This document shows positions 7,273 to 13,074 of a DNA stretch of 15,803 bases, one piece after another (within the stretch, counting starts at the first letter, position 1; every line of letters begins with the position of its first letter). This DNA comes from Bacillota bacterium (GTDB lineage: Bacteria > Bacillota > Bacilli > Bacillales_B > DSM-18226): NCBI GenBank assembly GCA_030705665.1, contig JAUZQA010000021.1:1-15803 (forward strand), given 5' to 3'. The notes under the pieces are model-generated. The model was not told the DNA's origin and ran no database searches. It saw only the letters and a program-made list of their open reading frames with translations. The translations under genes and the position numbers were made by a program.

Positions 7273-7524
7273 ATGGATAAAACCCTGGGATACCTTCGTG
7301 AAACATTATCAAATTACACAGATGATCATTCTCACGGCAGACATATATATCGAAAGTTAGTTGAAGGTCATTTTAAAAATGAAGAAACATTCGTGCGTGA
7401 GTTAAATAGTAATGAAATTGATTTTCTAAATAAAATTCTTCCTGATGAAATTCATTATGCTAAAGAAGAAAAAGATCAAAAAAGGGCAAAAGAACTAAAT
7501 GAAGTATATGAACTATTATTTTAA
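7273..7524 (+). CDS. csgA: CsgA-like sporulation-specific small protein
   Basis: This 83-residue protein closely resembles B. subtilis CsgA (about 82 residues), a forespore protein made under sigma-G and described as sporulation-specific and acid-soluble. The shared features I recognise are the start MDxTLGYLRE, the central NEIDFLNKILPDEI-like helix and the end DQKRAKELNEVYELL. Its exact function is unknown. It is strongly charged and probably all-helical, without membrane segments. A purine-rich site (GAGGATGG) precedes the ATG. A candidate sigma-G promoter lies at 7203-7232 and a clear terminator follows at once, so it is monocistronic. Confidence 0.85.
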   Translation: MDKTLGYLRETLSNYTDDHSHGRHIYRKLVEGHFKNEETFVRELNSNEIDFLNKILPDEIHYAKEEKDQKRAKELNEVYELLF

Positions 7525-7529
7525 AAAAG

Positions 7530-7559
7530 GATGGCAGTTTTAATTCTGCCATCTTTATT
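7530..7559 (+). terminator. Terminator of csgA
   Basis: GATGGCAG (7530-7537) pairs perfectly with CTGCCATC (7546-7553) around an 8-base loop, followed by TTTATT. It begins 5 bases after the stop codon. Confidence 0.88.
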
Positions 7560-7736
7560 CGTCTATTTTTAAACAAAACAAACAATTACCTTTAATTTTC
7601 TGCCTTTTCTCATCACAATTTTATTTCCTAGGCAAGCGCAAAGAGCGACAAAACTTGATTTTGCAATGGTCCTTTTTTCCCCACAATACGACAAGAATTG
7701 AGTCTAATGGTCTAGGGTCACTTCATTTCTGAAAGT

Positions 7737-7901
7737 TTATTTTTTGCTAACATCAACTTCATCATATGATAACGTTGTCACATTTGTAAATTCCCCTTGT
7801 TTCACTTCTCTATCCGAAGCACTTTGTTCAAGTTCATCCTGATCATTCATTCCCGGAGCTAGAGTGGGACCTTGTTTAATATTTTGCTTTTCTTTTGGCA
7901 T
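7737..7901 (-). CDS. Small acidic protein of 54 residues, unknown function
   Basis: A short gene with strong translation signals: ATG at 7899-7901, a near-perfect ribosome site AAGGAGGG about 8 bases upstream, and a TAA stop at 7737-7739. The product begins MPKEKQNIKQGPTLAPGM and ends EVDVSKK. It is hydrophilic, rich in Asp, Glu and Gln, without Cys, Trp or membrane segments, and probably unfolded or helical. I do not recognise the family. A possible sigma-G-like promoter (GAATA-N17-AAAAATA, 7926-7954) suggests expression in the forespore, like csgA next door. No clear terminator follows. It could be one of the many minor spore proteins of Bacillus. Confidence 0.65.
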   Translation of the reverse strand: MPKEKQNIKQGPTLAPGMNDQDELEQSASDREVKQGEFTNVTTLSYDEVDVSKK

Positions 7902-7925
7902 ATTCTTTTCCCTCCTTATTCAGTT

Positions 7926-7954
7926 TATTTTTTCTCAAAATAAGATTTGTATTC
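7926..7954 (-). promoter_or_regulatory. Candidate sigma-G-like promoter of the 54-residue gene
   Basis: On the minus strand, GAATA (7950-7954), a 17-base spacer and AAAAATA (7926-7932) resemble sigma-G elements: a full -35 and five of seven in the -10. The -10 lies about 25 bases before the start codon. The A-rich -10 could be chance in AT-rich DNA. Confidence 0.3.
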
Positions 7955-8032
7955 TGCATGTCTCGTGTCTTATTGTCCTTTTTTTGAACATCCTGAACAG
8001 CTTACGTTATAAAAAAATGAGGAACATGAAAA

Positions 8033-8058
8033 AAGAAGCTTCACTATGGAAGCTTCTT
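8033..8058 (-). terminator. Hairpin with minus-strand T-run
   Basis: AAGAAGCTTC (8033-8042) and GAAGCTTCTT (8049-8058) form a perfect 10-bp stem with a 6-base loop. On the minus strand the stem runs straight into six T, so it looks like an intrinsic terminator for leftward transcription. No minus-strand gene is evident upstream; the 26-bp repeat copy at 8065-8090 lies just before it. Confidence 0.6.
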
Positions 8059-8064
8059 CAGATT

Positions 8065-8090
8065 TTTAACATCTTAGGGGACCCAACCAT
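8065..8090 (-). repeat. 26-bp dispersed repeat, copy A
   Basis: This segment matches 8748-8773 at 23 of 26 bases, in opposite orientation. Read rightward it encodes FNILGDPTM; the other copy, read leftward, encodes FNILGDSAI. The three differences are one third-position change and two first-position changes in that frame. Its origin is unknown. Confidence 0.6.
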
Positions 8091-8122
8091 GACACCAGCC
8101 AATTTTTAATTCCATTTTCTTC

Positions 8123-8144
8123 TTAAAAGGTTTTCACCTTTTAA
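8123..8144. repeat. Short hairpin
   Basis: TTAAAAGG and CCTTTTAA form a perfect 8-bp stem with loop TTTTCA. It is AT-rich and lacks a clean T-run, so it is a weak terminator at best. Confidence 0.35.
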
Positions 8145-8333
8145 AATAGTTATGGTATATTAGCCGGTGGTGTTTGTTCCGATAAAGGAATTAATTCACA
8201 TATAATAATGTGGAATTCAAATCCCTAATAGAAACAATACTATCGGAATATAAACCGATTTTAACTCATTATTCCTTTTGTTTGGATTAGCTTCATGGCA
8301 ATGTAACGTTTTAACATTAGTTTTTGGATTTTT

Positions 8334-8372
8334 TCAATTTGATGTAATACTCTTACGTCAAATTGACTTTTT
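8334..8372 (+). terminator. Rightward terminator-like hairpin without an upstream gene
   Basis: TCAATTTGATGTAA (8334-8347) pairs with TTACGTCAAATTGA (8353-8366) with a single G-U pair and a 5-base loop, followed by CTTTTT. It would end a rightward transcript, yet no plus-strand gene is seen in the preceding 250 bases. This raises the chance of a small RNA there. Confidence 0.45.
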
Positions 8373-8432
8373 CCTAACCAATACTTTTTCTTATTAGAGG
8401 TTTTTTGAAAATTACCATTTTTTCAATCTCAT

Positions 8433-8583
8433 CTACAAATAGTTTTGAAGTCTATTTGTCCTATTCCATTGCTTATCTTCACATTCTTTCAGAAATGAAA
8501 ATTCCTTCTTTACGAAATTCTCATCGATACGAAAGTTGCTTTTAGAAAAGTATTCATTTCTACGAAATAAAAACTATTTGTAG
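8433..8583. repeat. 14-bp perfect inverted repeat, arms 123 bases apart
   Basis: CTACAAATAGTTTT at 8433-8446 is the exact reverse complement of 8570-8583. The enclosed DNA has no gene and carries TACGAAA words. No target duplication or transposase was identified. Confidence 0.45.
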
Positions 8584-8747
8584 AATGTTGATCTTTTCTT
8601 GATAAATCAATGAAGATAGAAGTGATAAGTTGATAAGAAATATGGTTTTTGATGCCTACTAATAAGATGTCGTCAACATCGCTCCACTTGCCAAACAATA
8701 CTACAGGAATAACCTTACTTTTTCGTTCACATCCGGAACGAACACGT

Positions 8748-8773
8748 ATGGCTGAGTCTCCTAAGATGTTAAA
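8748..8773 (+). repeat. 26-bp dispersed repeat, copy B
   Basis: The partner of 8065-8090 in opposite orientation, with 23 of 26 identical bases. It sits inside the loop of a small ACACG/CGTGT stem that is followed by a T-rich stretch. A leftward reading frame (8510-8806) passes through it but has no ribosome site or recognised family. Confidence 0.6.
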
Positions 8774-8867
8774 GCGTGTTTTCTTTCTACACTTATAGTA
8801 TATCACGGAAAAATCGGAAATTAATGGGACTTTGTGTCAAAATGGTGAAATATTCAGAATTAAACTA

Positions 8868-8897
8868 CAAAGGGTTCGGATCAATCCGAACCCTTTG
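8868..8897 (-). terminator. Terminator of the marR-emrA-emrB operon
   Basis: A 14-bp perfect stem (8868-8881 with 8884-8897) contains GGGTTCGG/CCGAACCC. It begins 2 bases after the transporter stop codon. The T-run is poor (TTTGTAGTTT), but the stem is very strong. Confidence 0.75.
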
Positions 8898-8899
8898 TT

Positions 8900-10711
8900 C
8901 TATTGTTCTTTCGTTTTTGCTCTTTTAATGAAAAATGATAATACTAACGCTACGAAGGCAATACCTGTTGCAACAATGAATGAATCGTTAATACCATCGA
9001 TTGTAGCTTGCTGCATTGTTTGCCCATAAATTAAATAAGCACCTAATTGATGGCCAGCTGCTGCTGGCAGATGTGTCAATGCTGTTAACCCTTGACTAAT
9101 ACGGGTCATTTGACCAGCTATAAACGGATTAGTGCTGGTAATAACACTCCCATATTCGCCCATATGAACACCCTGTCTTGTAGACATTACCGTAACAAGG
9201 AATGCTGTCCCCAGACTTCCGGCTACCTGTCTCGCTGTATTAGAAGCCGCTGTACCATGTGCACCCAGATGTCTAGGTAGCTGGTTTAGACCTTCTGTCA
9301 TAACAGTCATCATAATAAACGACATTCCAAACATCCTCATAACATATAAAAACATGATATGGGTATAACTTGTTGTCATACTTAGACTAGTAAATCCCCA
9401 TGTTGTTAACACGGTAATGATTAAGCCTACAACTGCAAGTGGTCTGGCACCAATTTTGTCAAAAAGCGCACCAGATATTGGTGACATAATCCCCATTACG
9501 ATCGCTCCAGGCAGTAATAATAATCCTGAATCCAGAGCAGTATAGCCACGGATATTTTGCAAGTAAATTGGAAGCAGGATCATTGCACCAAACATCGCCA
9601 TATTTACAATCATACTGATTATTGTTGTTAATGAAAAAATATCGTATTTAAATACTCTTAGATCTAACATTGGCTTTTCAGTGGTTAGTTCACGCCAGAC
9701 AAAAGCAACTAAGGAAATAATCCCAATGATTATTGAAGTTAAAACAGTTGTGCTGCCCCATCCATCATTTCCCGCTTCACTAAACCCATATAATAAGAAA
9801 CCAAAACCAATTGTAGAAAATAAAAATCCAGGGAAATCAAATTTAGGATTAGTGATTTTCGTTACATCTTTCATCCACAAGAAACTAAGAATTAAATCAA
9901 CAAGCCCAATTGGTATAACGATATCAAATAACAATCTCCAGGAATAATGACCAATGAGCCAGCCGGATAAAGTCGGACCGACTGCCGGTGCAAATATCAT
10001 AACAATTCCCATTATCCCCATTGCTTTTCCTCGCTTTTCTGGAGGGAAAATAGTAAAGAAAACTGTCATTAAAAGCGGCATAATGATACCTGCTCCGCAA
10101 GCTTGGATTACCCGACCTACCATAAGCATACTAAAGTTTGTTGAGAGCGAACAAACAAGAGAACCGATAGTAAAAAGAAAAATTGCAGCAATTAATAGCT
10201 TTCTTGTACCGAATTTCTCAATTAGATAAGCAGTAATCGGAATAGCAATACCGTTCACCAACATATAACCAGTAGAAAGCCATTGTACCGTATTGGCTGA
10301 CACGCCTAAATCATTCATGATATGTGGTATTGCGACGTTAAGCAATGTCTGATTTAAAATTGCTACGAACGCACCGAGCATCAATGCAACAAGAATCTTC
10401 ATGGAGCCGGAATCATCCGCCTGTTCGGTTCCTTTTTGTTCGATTTTTGGTTGTTGTAGCTCTTCTTTAGGCTGCACTTCTGCCTCAACATATTCTAATG
10501 CTGGTTCTGCTATTGCATTGTCTTCTAACATTTCATCCACAGGAATTGTTAAATCTGTTTCTATTTCATTTTTAGTAATATTCTCGGTTACTTCTTCGTT
10601 GTTCATTTTCGTTTGATTTATGTTACGTTTTTTTCGTTTTGAGAACCCGAAATTAATGAAAAGTAACAGTAAAAGGCAGAAAATGACATAAACCGTGATA
10701 TATACTGACAT
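8900..10711 (-). CDS. emrB: EmrB-like DHA2-family MFS drug transporter with N-terminal extension
   Basis: A proton-driven drug exporter of the 14-helix DHA2 group, 603 residues. The transporter part starts near Met104 (MKILVALMLGAFVAILNQT), with motif LNVAIPHIMNDLG and the TM1-TM4 core, GKAMGIMG and the antiporter motif C-like FAPAVGPTLSGWLIG. Before it lies a 103-residue extension not normal for EmrB: an extra membrane helix at about 4-23, a basic cluster SKRKKRN, then a Glu-rich acidic linker. The extension is probably real. The ATG at 10711 has AGGTGAT just upstream, overlapping the emrA stop, while Met36, Met61 and Met104 have no ribosome site. The gap to emrA is 8 bases, so translation is probably coupled. 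A strong terminator follows. The substrate is unknown; the MarR gene suggests induction by a small molecule. Confidence 0.93.
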   Translation of the reverse strand: MSVYITVYVIFCLLLLLFINFGFSKRKKRNINQTKMNNEEVTENITKNEIETDLTIPVDEMLEDNAIAEPALEYVEAEVQPKEELQQPKIEQKGTEQADDSGSMKILVALMLGAFVAILNQTLLNVAIPHIMNDLGVSANTVQWLSTGYMLVNGIAIPITAYLIEKFGTRKLLIAAIFLFTIGSLVCSLSTNFSMLMVGRVIQACGAGIIMPLLMTVFFTIFPPEKRGKAMGIMGIVMIFAPAVGPTLSGWLIGHYSWRLLFDIVIPIGLVDLILSFLWMKDVTKITNPKFDFPGFLFSTIGFGFLLYGFSEAGNDGWGSTTVLTSIIIGIISLVAFVWRELTTEKPMLDLRVFKYDIFSLTTIISMIVNMAMFGAMILLPIYLQNIRGYTALDSGLLLLPGAIVMGIMSPISGALFDKIGARPLAVVGLIITVLTTWGFTSLSMTTSYTHIMFLYVMRMFGMSFIMMTVMTEGLNQLPRHLGAHGTAASNTARQVAGSLGTAFLVTVMSTRQGVHMGEYGSVITSTNPFIAGQMTRISQGLTALTHLPAAAGHQLGAYLIYGQTMQQATIDGINDSFIVATGIAFVALVLSFFIKRAKTKEQ

Positions 10712-10719
10712 CTTATCAC

Positions 10720-11373
10720 CTACTTATGAATTCTTACTGTTACGTTCATACCTGGAACAATTGCAACACCCTTATTATCATCGATTGATACTCTAACAGG
10801 AACAACTTGTGTTACTTTTGTGTAATTACTTGTGCTATTTGAACTTGGCAACAATGAAAATGTGCCTGCTGTTGCTAATCCGATTTGCTGAACTTTTCCT
10901 TTTAGCGTTTGATTTGGGAATGCATCAACATAAATGTCAACATCCTGTCCTGTTGCTATTTCATCAATTTTTGTTTCATCAATATTCGCTGTAACCCATA
11001 AATTGTTAAGATCGTACTCGATCGCAAGCGGGGTTCCTGCAGCAACAAAAGCATTCTCAACACCGTTGTTTTGAACTACTGTTCCATTTGTTGGAACAGT
11101 GACAGGAACTTGGAGAGGCTTTCCATCGGTACCAGTAGTTGTAATAGTTCCCACTGTATCATCTTTTGAATAACGAGTACCAACACTCCCTTTCCAATCC
11201 GTTAACTTTCCATTTGATGTTGCTGCAATCGTTACTTGCTGACCGGCAATTTGTGCATTGTCAGTTGTAAGATAATTAACAGTTCGGTTATAGTACGAAA
11301 ATGCACCGAACCCTCCGCCAACTAAAACAATTAAGATTATGACATTAAGTAATACTAGACGTTTCGTATTCAT
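10720..11373 (-). CDS. emrA: Short EmrA/HlyD-like membrane fusion protein
   Basis: The adaptor subunit of the efflux system, 217 residues, with an N-terminal membrane anchor at about 8-27. The family signature TTDNAQIAGQQVTIAA follows, then a split biotinyl-lipoyl-like half, and a beta-barrel part with NLWVTANIDE and the end VPGMNVTVRI. It is much shorter than E. coli EmrA (about 390) because the long coiled-coil hairpin between the lipoyl halves is absent. That fits a Gram-positive cell with no outer-membrane channel to reach. Its ATG overlaps the marR stop (ATGA, 11370-11373), and GAGGAGG sits inside the end of marR, so the three genes form one operon. Confidence 0.9.
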   Translation of the reverse strand: MNTKRLVLLNVIILIVLVGGGFGAFSYYNRTVNYLTTDNAQIAGQQVTIAATSNGKLTDWKGSVGTRYSKDDTVGTITTTGTDGKPLQVPVTVPTNGTVVQNNGVENAFVAAGTPLAIEYDLNNLWVTANIDETKIDEIATGQDVDIYVDAFPNQTLKGKVQQIGLATAGTFSLLPSSNSTSNYTKVTQVVPVRVSIDDNKGVAIVPGMNVTVRIHK

Positions 11374-11819
11374 ACATTCTTTTCCTCCTCTAATAAAAGC
11401 TTTTCTAAAACAAGTTGATGAAGTTTTAAAAGGTGCTGTAATTCGTCTTCAGGCATCTCCAATACATTGTTCAATTTTTTCATCAGAATAGAATCCTCAT
11501 TCATCACGTCTATTAAGAGGCTTTTTCCCTTTTCTGTTAAATGAATTGAAACCGAACGGCGATTTTCGGGTGGAATCACTCTCTCCACTAACCCGCTGTG
11601 TACAAGACGGTCTATTACACCACTTACTGTACTATTGGTTAGCCGTAATTTTTCAGCCAATTCACTTAAACCAATATCGGGGCTGGAAGATAGCCGATAC
11701 AATGCTTTAAGCTGTACAACAGTGAGCCCATATCGTTCAGCTTCCTTTTTTAAAAGCCTGTAAATGGCTTTATTTATTTCAGAAAATGAATCTAATAAAG
11801 CATTATTGAATTCAAACAT
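11370..11819 (-). CDS. MarR-family transcriptional regulator of the efflux operon
   Basis: A MarR-type winged-helix regulator, 149 residues from ATG 11819. The DNA-binding helices cover about 50-80, with LSELAEKLRLTNSTVSGVIDRL as the helix-turn-helix followed by GLVER. The wing has PENRRSVSIHLTEKG. Helices at both ends form the dimer interface. The frame extends to 11846, but AAAGGAGGAG directly precedes ATG 11819, so I use that start. As first gene of an efflux operon with palindromes in its leader, it most likely represses its own operon and releases DNA when a phenolic or drug-like ligand binds. The ligand is unknown. Confidence 0.93.
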   Translation of the reverse strand: MFEFNNALLDSFSEINKAIYRLLKKEAERYGLTVVQLKALYRLSSSPDIGLSELAEKLRLTNSTVSGVIDRLVHSGLVERVIPPENRRSVSIHLTEKGKSLLIDVMNEDSILMKKLNNVLEMPEDELQHLLKLHQLVLEKLLLEEEKNV

Positions 11820-11832
11820 TAGCTCCTCCTTT

Positions 11833-11849
11833 ATTTTGATCGTCAAAAT
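11833..11849. promoter_or_regulatory. Perfect palindrome in the marR leader, likely operator
   Basis: ATTTTGA-TCG-TCAAAAT has two perfect 7-base arms (8 counting the flanking T/A) and lies 14 bases before the marR start codon, downstream of the promoter. MarR proteins bind palindromes of this size; binding here would block transcription. Confidence 0.5.
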
Positions 11850-11867
11850 ATTAATCGCTATAATATT

Positions 11868-11892
11868 TAGTATACGAACAATTTCGCTACTA
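11868..11892. promoter_or_regulatory. Imperfect palindrome next to the marR -10, second operator candidate
   Basis: On the minus strand TAGTAGCGAA-ATTG-TTCGTATACTA has dyad symmetry, with arms TAGTA..CGAA and TTCG..TACTA differing by one inserted base. It begins just after the -10 box and covers the expected transcription start, a typical place for a repressor. Confidence 0.4.
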
Positions 11893-11893
11893 A

Positions 11894-11923
11894 ATTATAA
11901 TTTGCTCTTTATTAGTATGTCAA
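11894..11923 (-). promoter_or_regulatory. Sigma-A promoter of the marR-emrA-emrB operon
   Basis: On the minus strand TTGACA (11918-11923) and TATAAT (11894-11899), both consensus hexamers, are separated by 18 bases. This is a strong vegetative promoter and so needs the adjacent repressor to be silenced. Confidence 0.8.
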
Positions 11924-12021
11924 CAGTTTAATCATTGAAACAAAAATCCTTTCGCTGAGTTGCTCAAAAACAAAATATTTGAAATAGACAATATAATGAT
12001 ACTGAAATAGCAAATAAAAAA

Positions 12022-12050
12022 ACCAATCAAATCGGACTGATTGGCTTTTA
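12022..12050. terminator. Terminator of ymaF, usable on both strands
   Basis: CCAATCA (12023-12029) pairs with TGATTGG (12038-12044). On the minus strand it is followed by six T, and on the plus strand by CTTTTATTT. It lies about 20 bases past the ymaF stop. Confidence 0.8.
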
Positions 12051-12065
12051 TTTATTTGCTGCTTT

Positions 12066-12404
12066 TCACTTGGTTCCAGGGGCAGGATGGTCTACTCCTT
12101 TAACATGATGGTGATGACCATTATCTTCGGATGTATGGAAATCATAATAATGAACATGCATACCGTTTCCCACGGGAATTGCTGGCCCAGAGTAGGCTCG
12201 ATAGTGGTGCGTATGGCCTTCTTCAAATAGGACATATCCCTCAGTATAGTGAACATGGCTCCCATCCTGGGTCATAATCGGCGGTGAAGTTATATCCAAG
12301 CATTGATGTACATGATTTACGCTGATTCCAGTGTAATCCACAGACCCATGATTATGATGCGGTACAAACCCGCTAACAAAATCGTCTTTTCCAATTGCAC
12401 TCAT
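12066..12404 (-). CDS. ymaF: YmaF-family histidine-rich protein
   Basis: A 112-residue protein of the YmaF family, known in Bacillus but without assigned function. It contains 18 His, mostly in HxH or HH groups spread along the chain: PHHNH, NHVH, SHVH, HTHH, MHVH and HHHH. These alternate with short beta-like stretches such as PIMTQDGSH and SGPAIPVGNGMH. The pattern suggests repeated beta units and metal binding, perhaps Zn, Ni or Cu; that is inference. There is only one Cys. There is no signal peptide or membrane segment. The ribosome site TGGAGGTT lies 8 bases before the ATG. It diverges from the DUF1657 cassette, so a role in spores is possible but not shown. Confidence 0.85.
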   Translation of the reverse strand: MSAIGKDDFVSGFVPHHNHGSVDYTGISVNHVHQCLDITSPPIMTQDGSHVHYTEGYVLFEEGHTHHYRAYSGPAIPVGNGMHVHYYDFHTSEDNGHHHHVKGVDHPAPGTK

Positions 12405-12505
12405 GATTTAACCTCCAATATCATTTTTATAATGCAATATATGCCCATTTTGAAACAATTAGGAAAATAAATTGGAAAATGGAAAAATTATAAAAGTCTT
12501 ATTGT

Positions 12506-12534
12506 ACATAACATTAGAAAGGAACGGCATACTA
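12506..12534 (+). promoter_or_regulatory. Sigma-G-like promoter of the DUF1657-2Duf cassette
   Basis: CATACTA (12528-12534) is a perfect sigma-F/G -10 element. ACATA (12506-12510), 17 bases upstream, matches the GHATR -35 at four of five positions. The -10 lies 39 bases before the first DUF1657 start. DUF1657 and 2Duf genes are expressed in the forespore in the known spoVA2mob operons, which fits. Confidence 0.65.
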
Positions 12535-12573
12535 CATTTGTAATTTCAAATATTAAAGAAAGAAGGACTGGAA

Positions 12574-12777
12574 ATGACCGTTGGAACACAAGTGAAGCAA
12601 GCCTTAGCTGGACTCAAATCTGTTCAGGCAAGTTTTGAAACGTTTGCCTTACAAACTGAAAATACGAATGCTAAAAAGCTTTATGAACAAGCTGCCCAAG
12701 AAACACAATCAGTTTTAGACAGTCTCGAACCACGTCTTCAAGAAATTATTTCTGAAGAACCACAATACAATGAATAA
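12574..12777 (+). CDS. DUF1657 protein, first copy
   Basis: A 67-residue helical protein of the DUF1657 family, seen in spore-forming Bacillaceae, mostly within or beside mobile spoVA operons. It shows the family start MTVGTQVKQ, a central ALQTE, and the end EEPQY. Two long amphipathic helices (about 3-28 and 31-60) are likely. The function is unknown. GAAGGACTGGAA precedes the ATG. It is the first gene of a cassette with a second DUF1657 gene and a DUF421-DUF1657 protein whose C-terminal domain is homologous to it, so the three products may assemble together. Confidence 0.9.
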   Translation: MTVGTQVKQALAGLKSVQASFETFALQTENTNAKKLYEQAAQETQSVLDSLEPRLQEIISEEPQYNE

Positions 12778-12787
12778 ATAAAAAATA

Positions 12788-12814
12788 GGTTGGCTATTCT
12801 TGCCAACCCATTTT
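12788..12814 (+). terminator. Hairpin between the two DUF1657 genes
   Basis: GGTTGGC (12788-12794) and GCCAACC (12802-12808) form a perfect 7-bp stem with a 7-base loop, followed by CATTTTC. The T-run is weak, so it may act as a partial terminator that makes the first gene more abundant than the rest, or protect the 3' end of its message. Confidence 0.5.
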
Positions 12815-12849
12815 CTGTTTCATGTTTTAGGATGAAAGGAAGAACGAAG

Positions 12850-13056
12850 ATGACGGTAGCTTCAAATATAAAACAAACTTATGCAACCATAAAGAATATT
12901 GAATCACAACTCTCATCACTCGCCTTTAATTCCTTAGATGAGGGAGCAAAAAAAGCATTTCATGAAGCGATGCTAACTATCGGGAAAATTAAAGACGATC
13001 TCCAAACGCGCGTATACGAACTTGAACGAGCTGAACCACAATATAAGGGGTCTTAA
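12850..13056 (+). CDS. DUF1657 protein, second copy
   Basis: A second DUF1657 member, 68 residues, clearly related to the first but diverged. It shares the start MTVxxxxKQ and the end AEPQY; the central LQTE of copy one is replaced by FNSLDEG. The frame opens at 12790, within the hairpin, but AAAGGAAG lies about 9 bases before ATG 12850 and the family start MTVA fits there. It ends 18 bases before the 2Duf gene. Low identity to its neighbour suggests two different roles, not a recent duplication. Confidence 0.85.
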   Translation: MTVASNIKQTYATIKNIESQLSSLAFNSLDEGAKKAFHEAMLTIGKIKDDLQTRVYELERAEPQYKGS

Positions 13057-13074
13057 TCTTTGAGGTGAAAAAAT

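Larger units (their letters stand above)
8110..8867. other. Long stretch without a supported gene
   Basis: About 750 AT-rich bases lie here. I see no reading frame with a start, ribosome site and recognisable product. It holds hairpins at 8123-8144 and 8334-8372, an outer pair TTCCGATA (near 8178) with TATCGGAA (near 8241), a 14-bp inverted repeat (8433-8446 and 8570-8583), three TACGAAA words between 8510 and 8570, and copy B of the 26-bp repeat. It may be decayed sequence or contain small RNAs. Confidence 0.5.

Noticed and set aside
7864..8109. Plus-strand frame of 81 codons
   Set aside because: Its first part overlaps the well-supported 54-residue gene and its promoter on the other strand, and it has no ribosome site. 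Only its last 27 codons are of interest, because of the 26-bp repeat.
8510..8570. Three TACGAAA words as a possible CRISPR or iteron array
   Set aside because: The repeats are only 7 bases and unevenly spaced, with no repeat-spacer unit and no cas or rep gene nearby.
8510..8806. Minus-strand frame of 98 codons, thought of as a transposase remnant
   Set aside because: No transposase motif could be named, there is no ribosome site, and no terminal repeats match its ends. Only the FNILGD segment is repeated elsewhere.
8835..8840. TTGACA on the minus strand as a promoter for the 8510-8806 frame
   Set aside because: The nearest -10-like TATACT is 32 bases away, too far for a sigma-A promoter.
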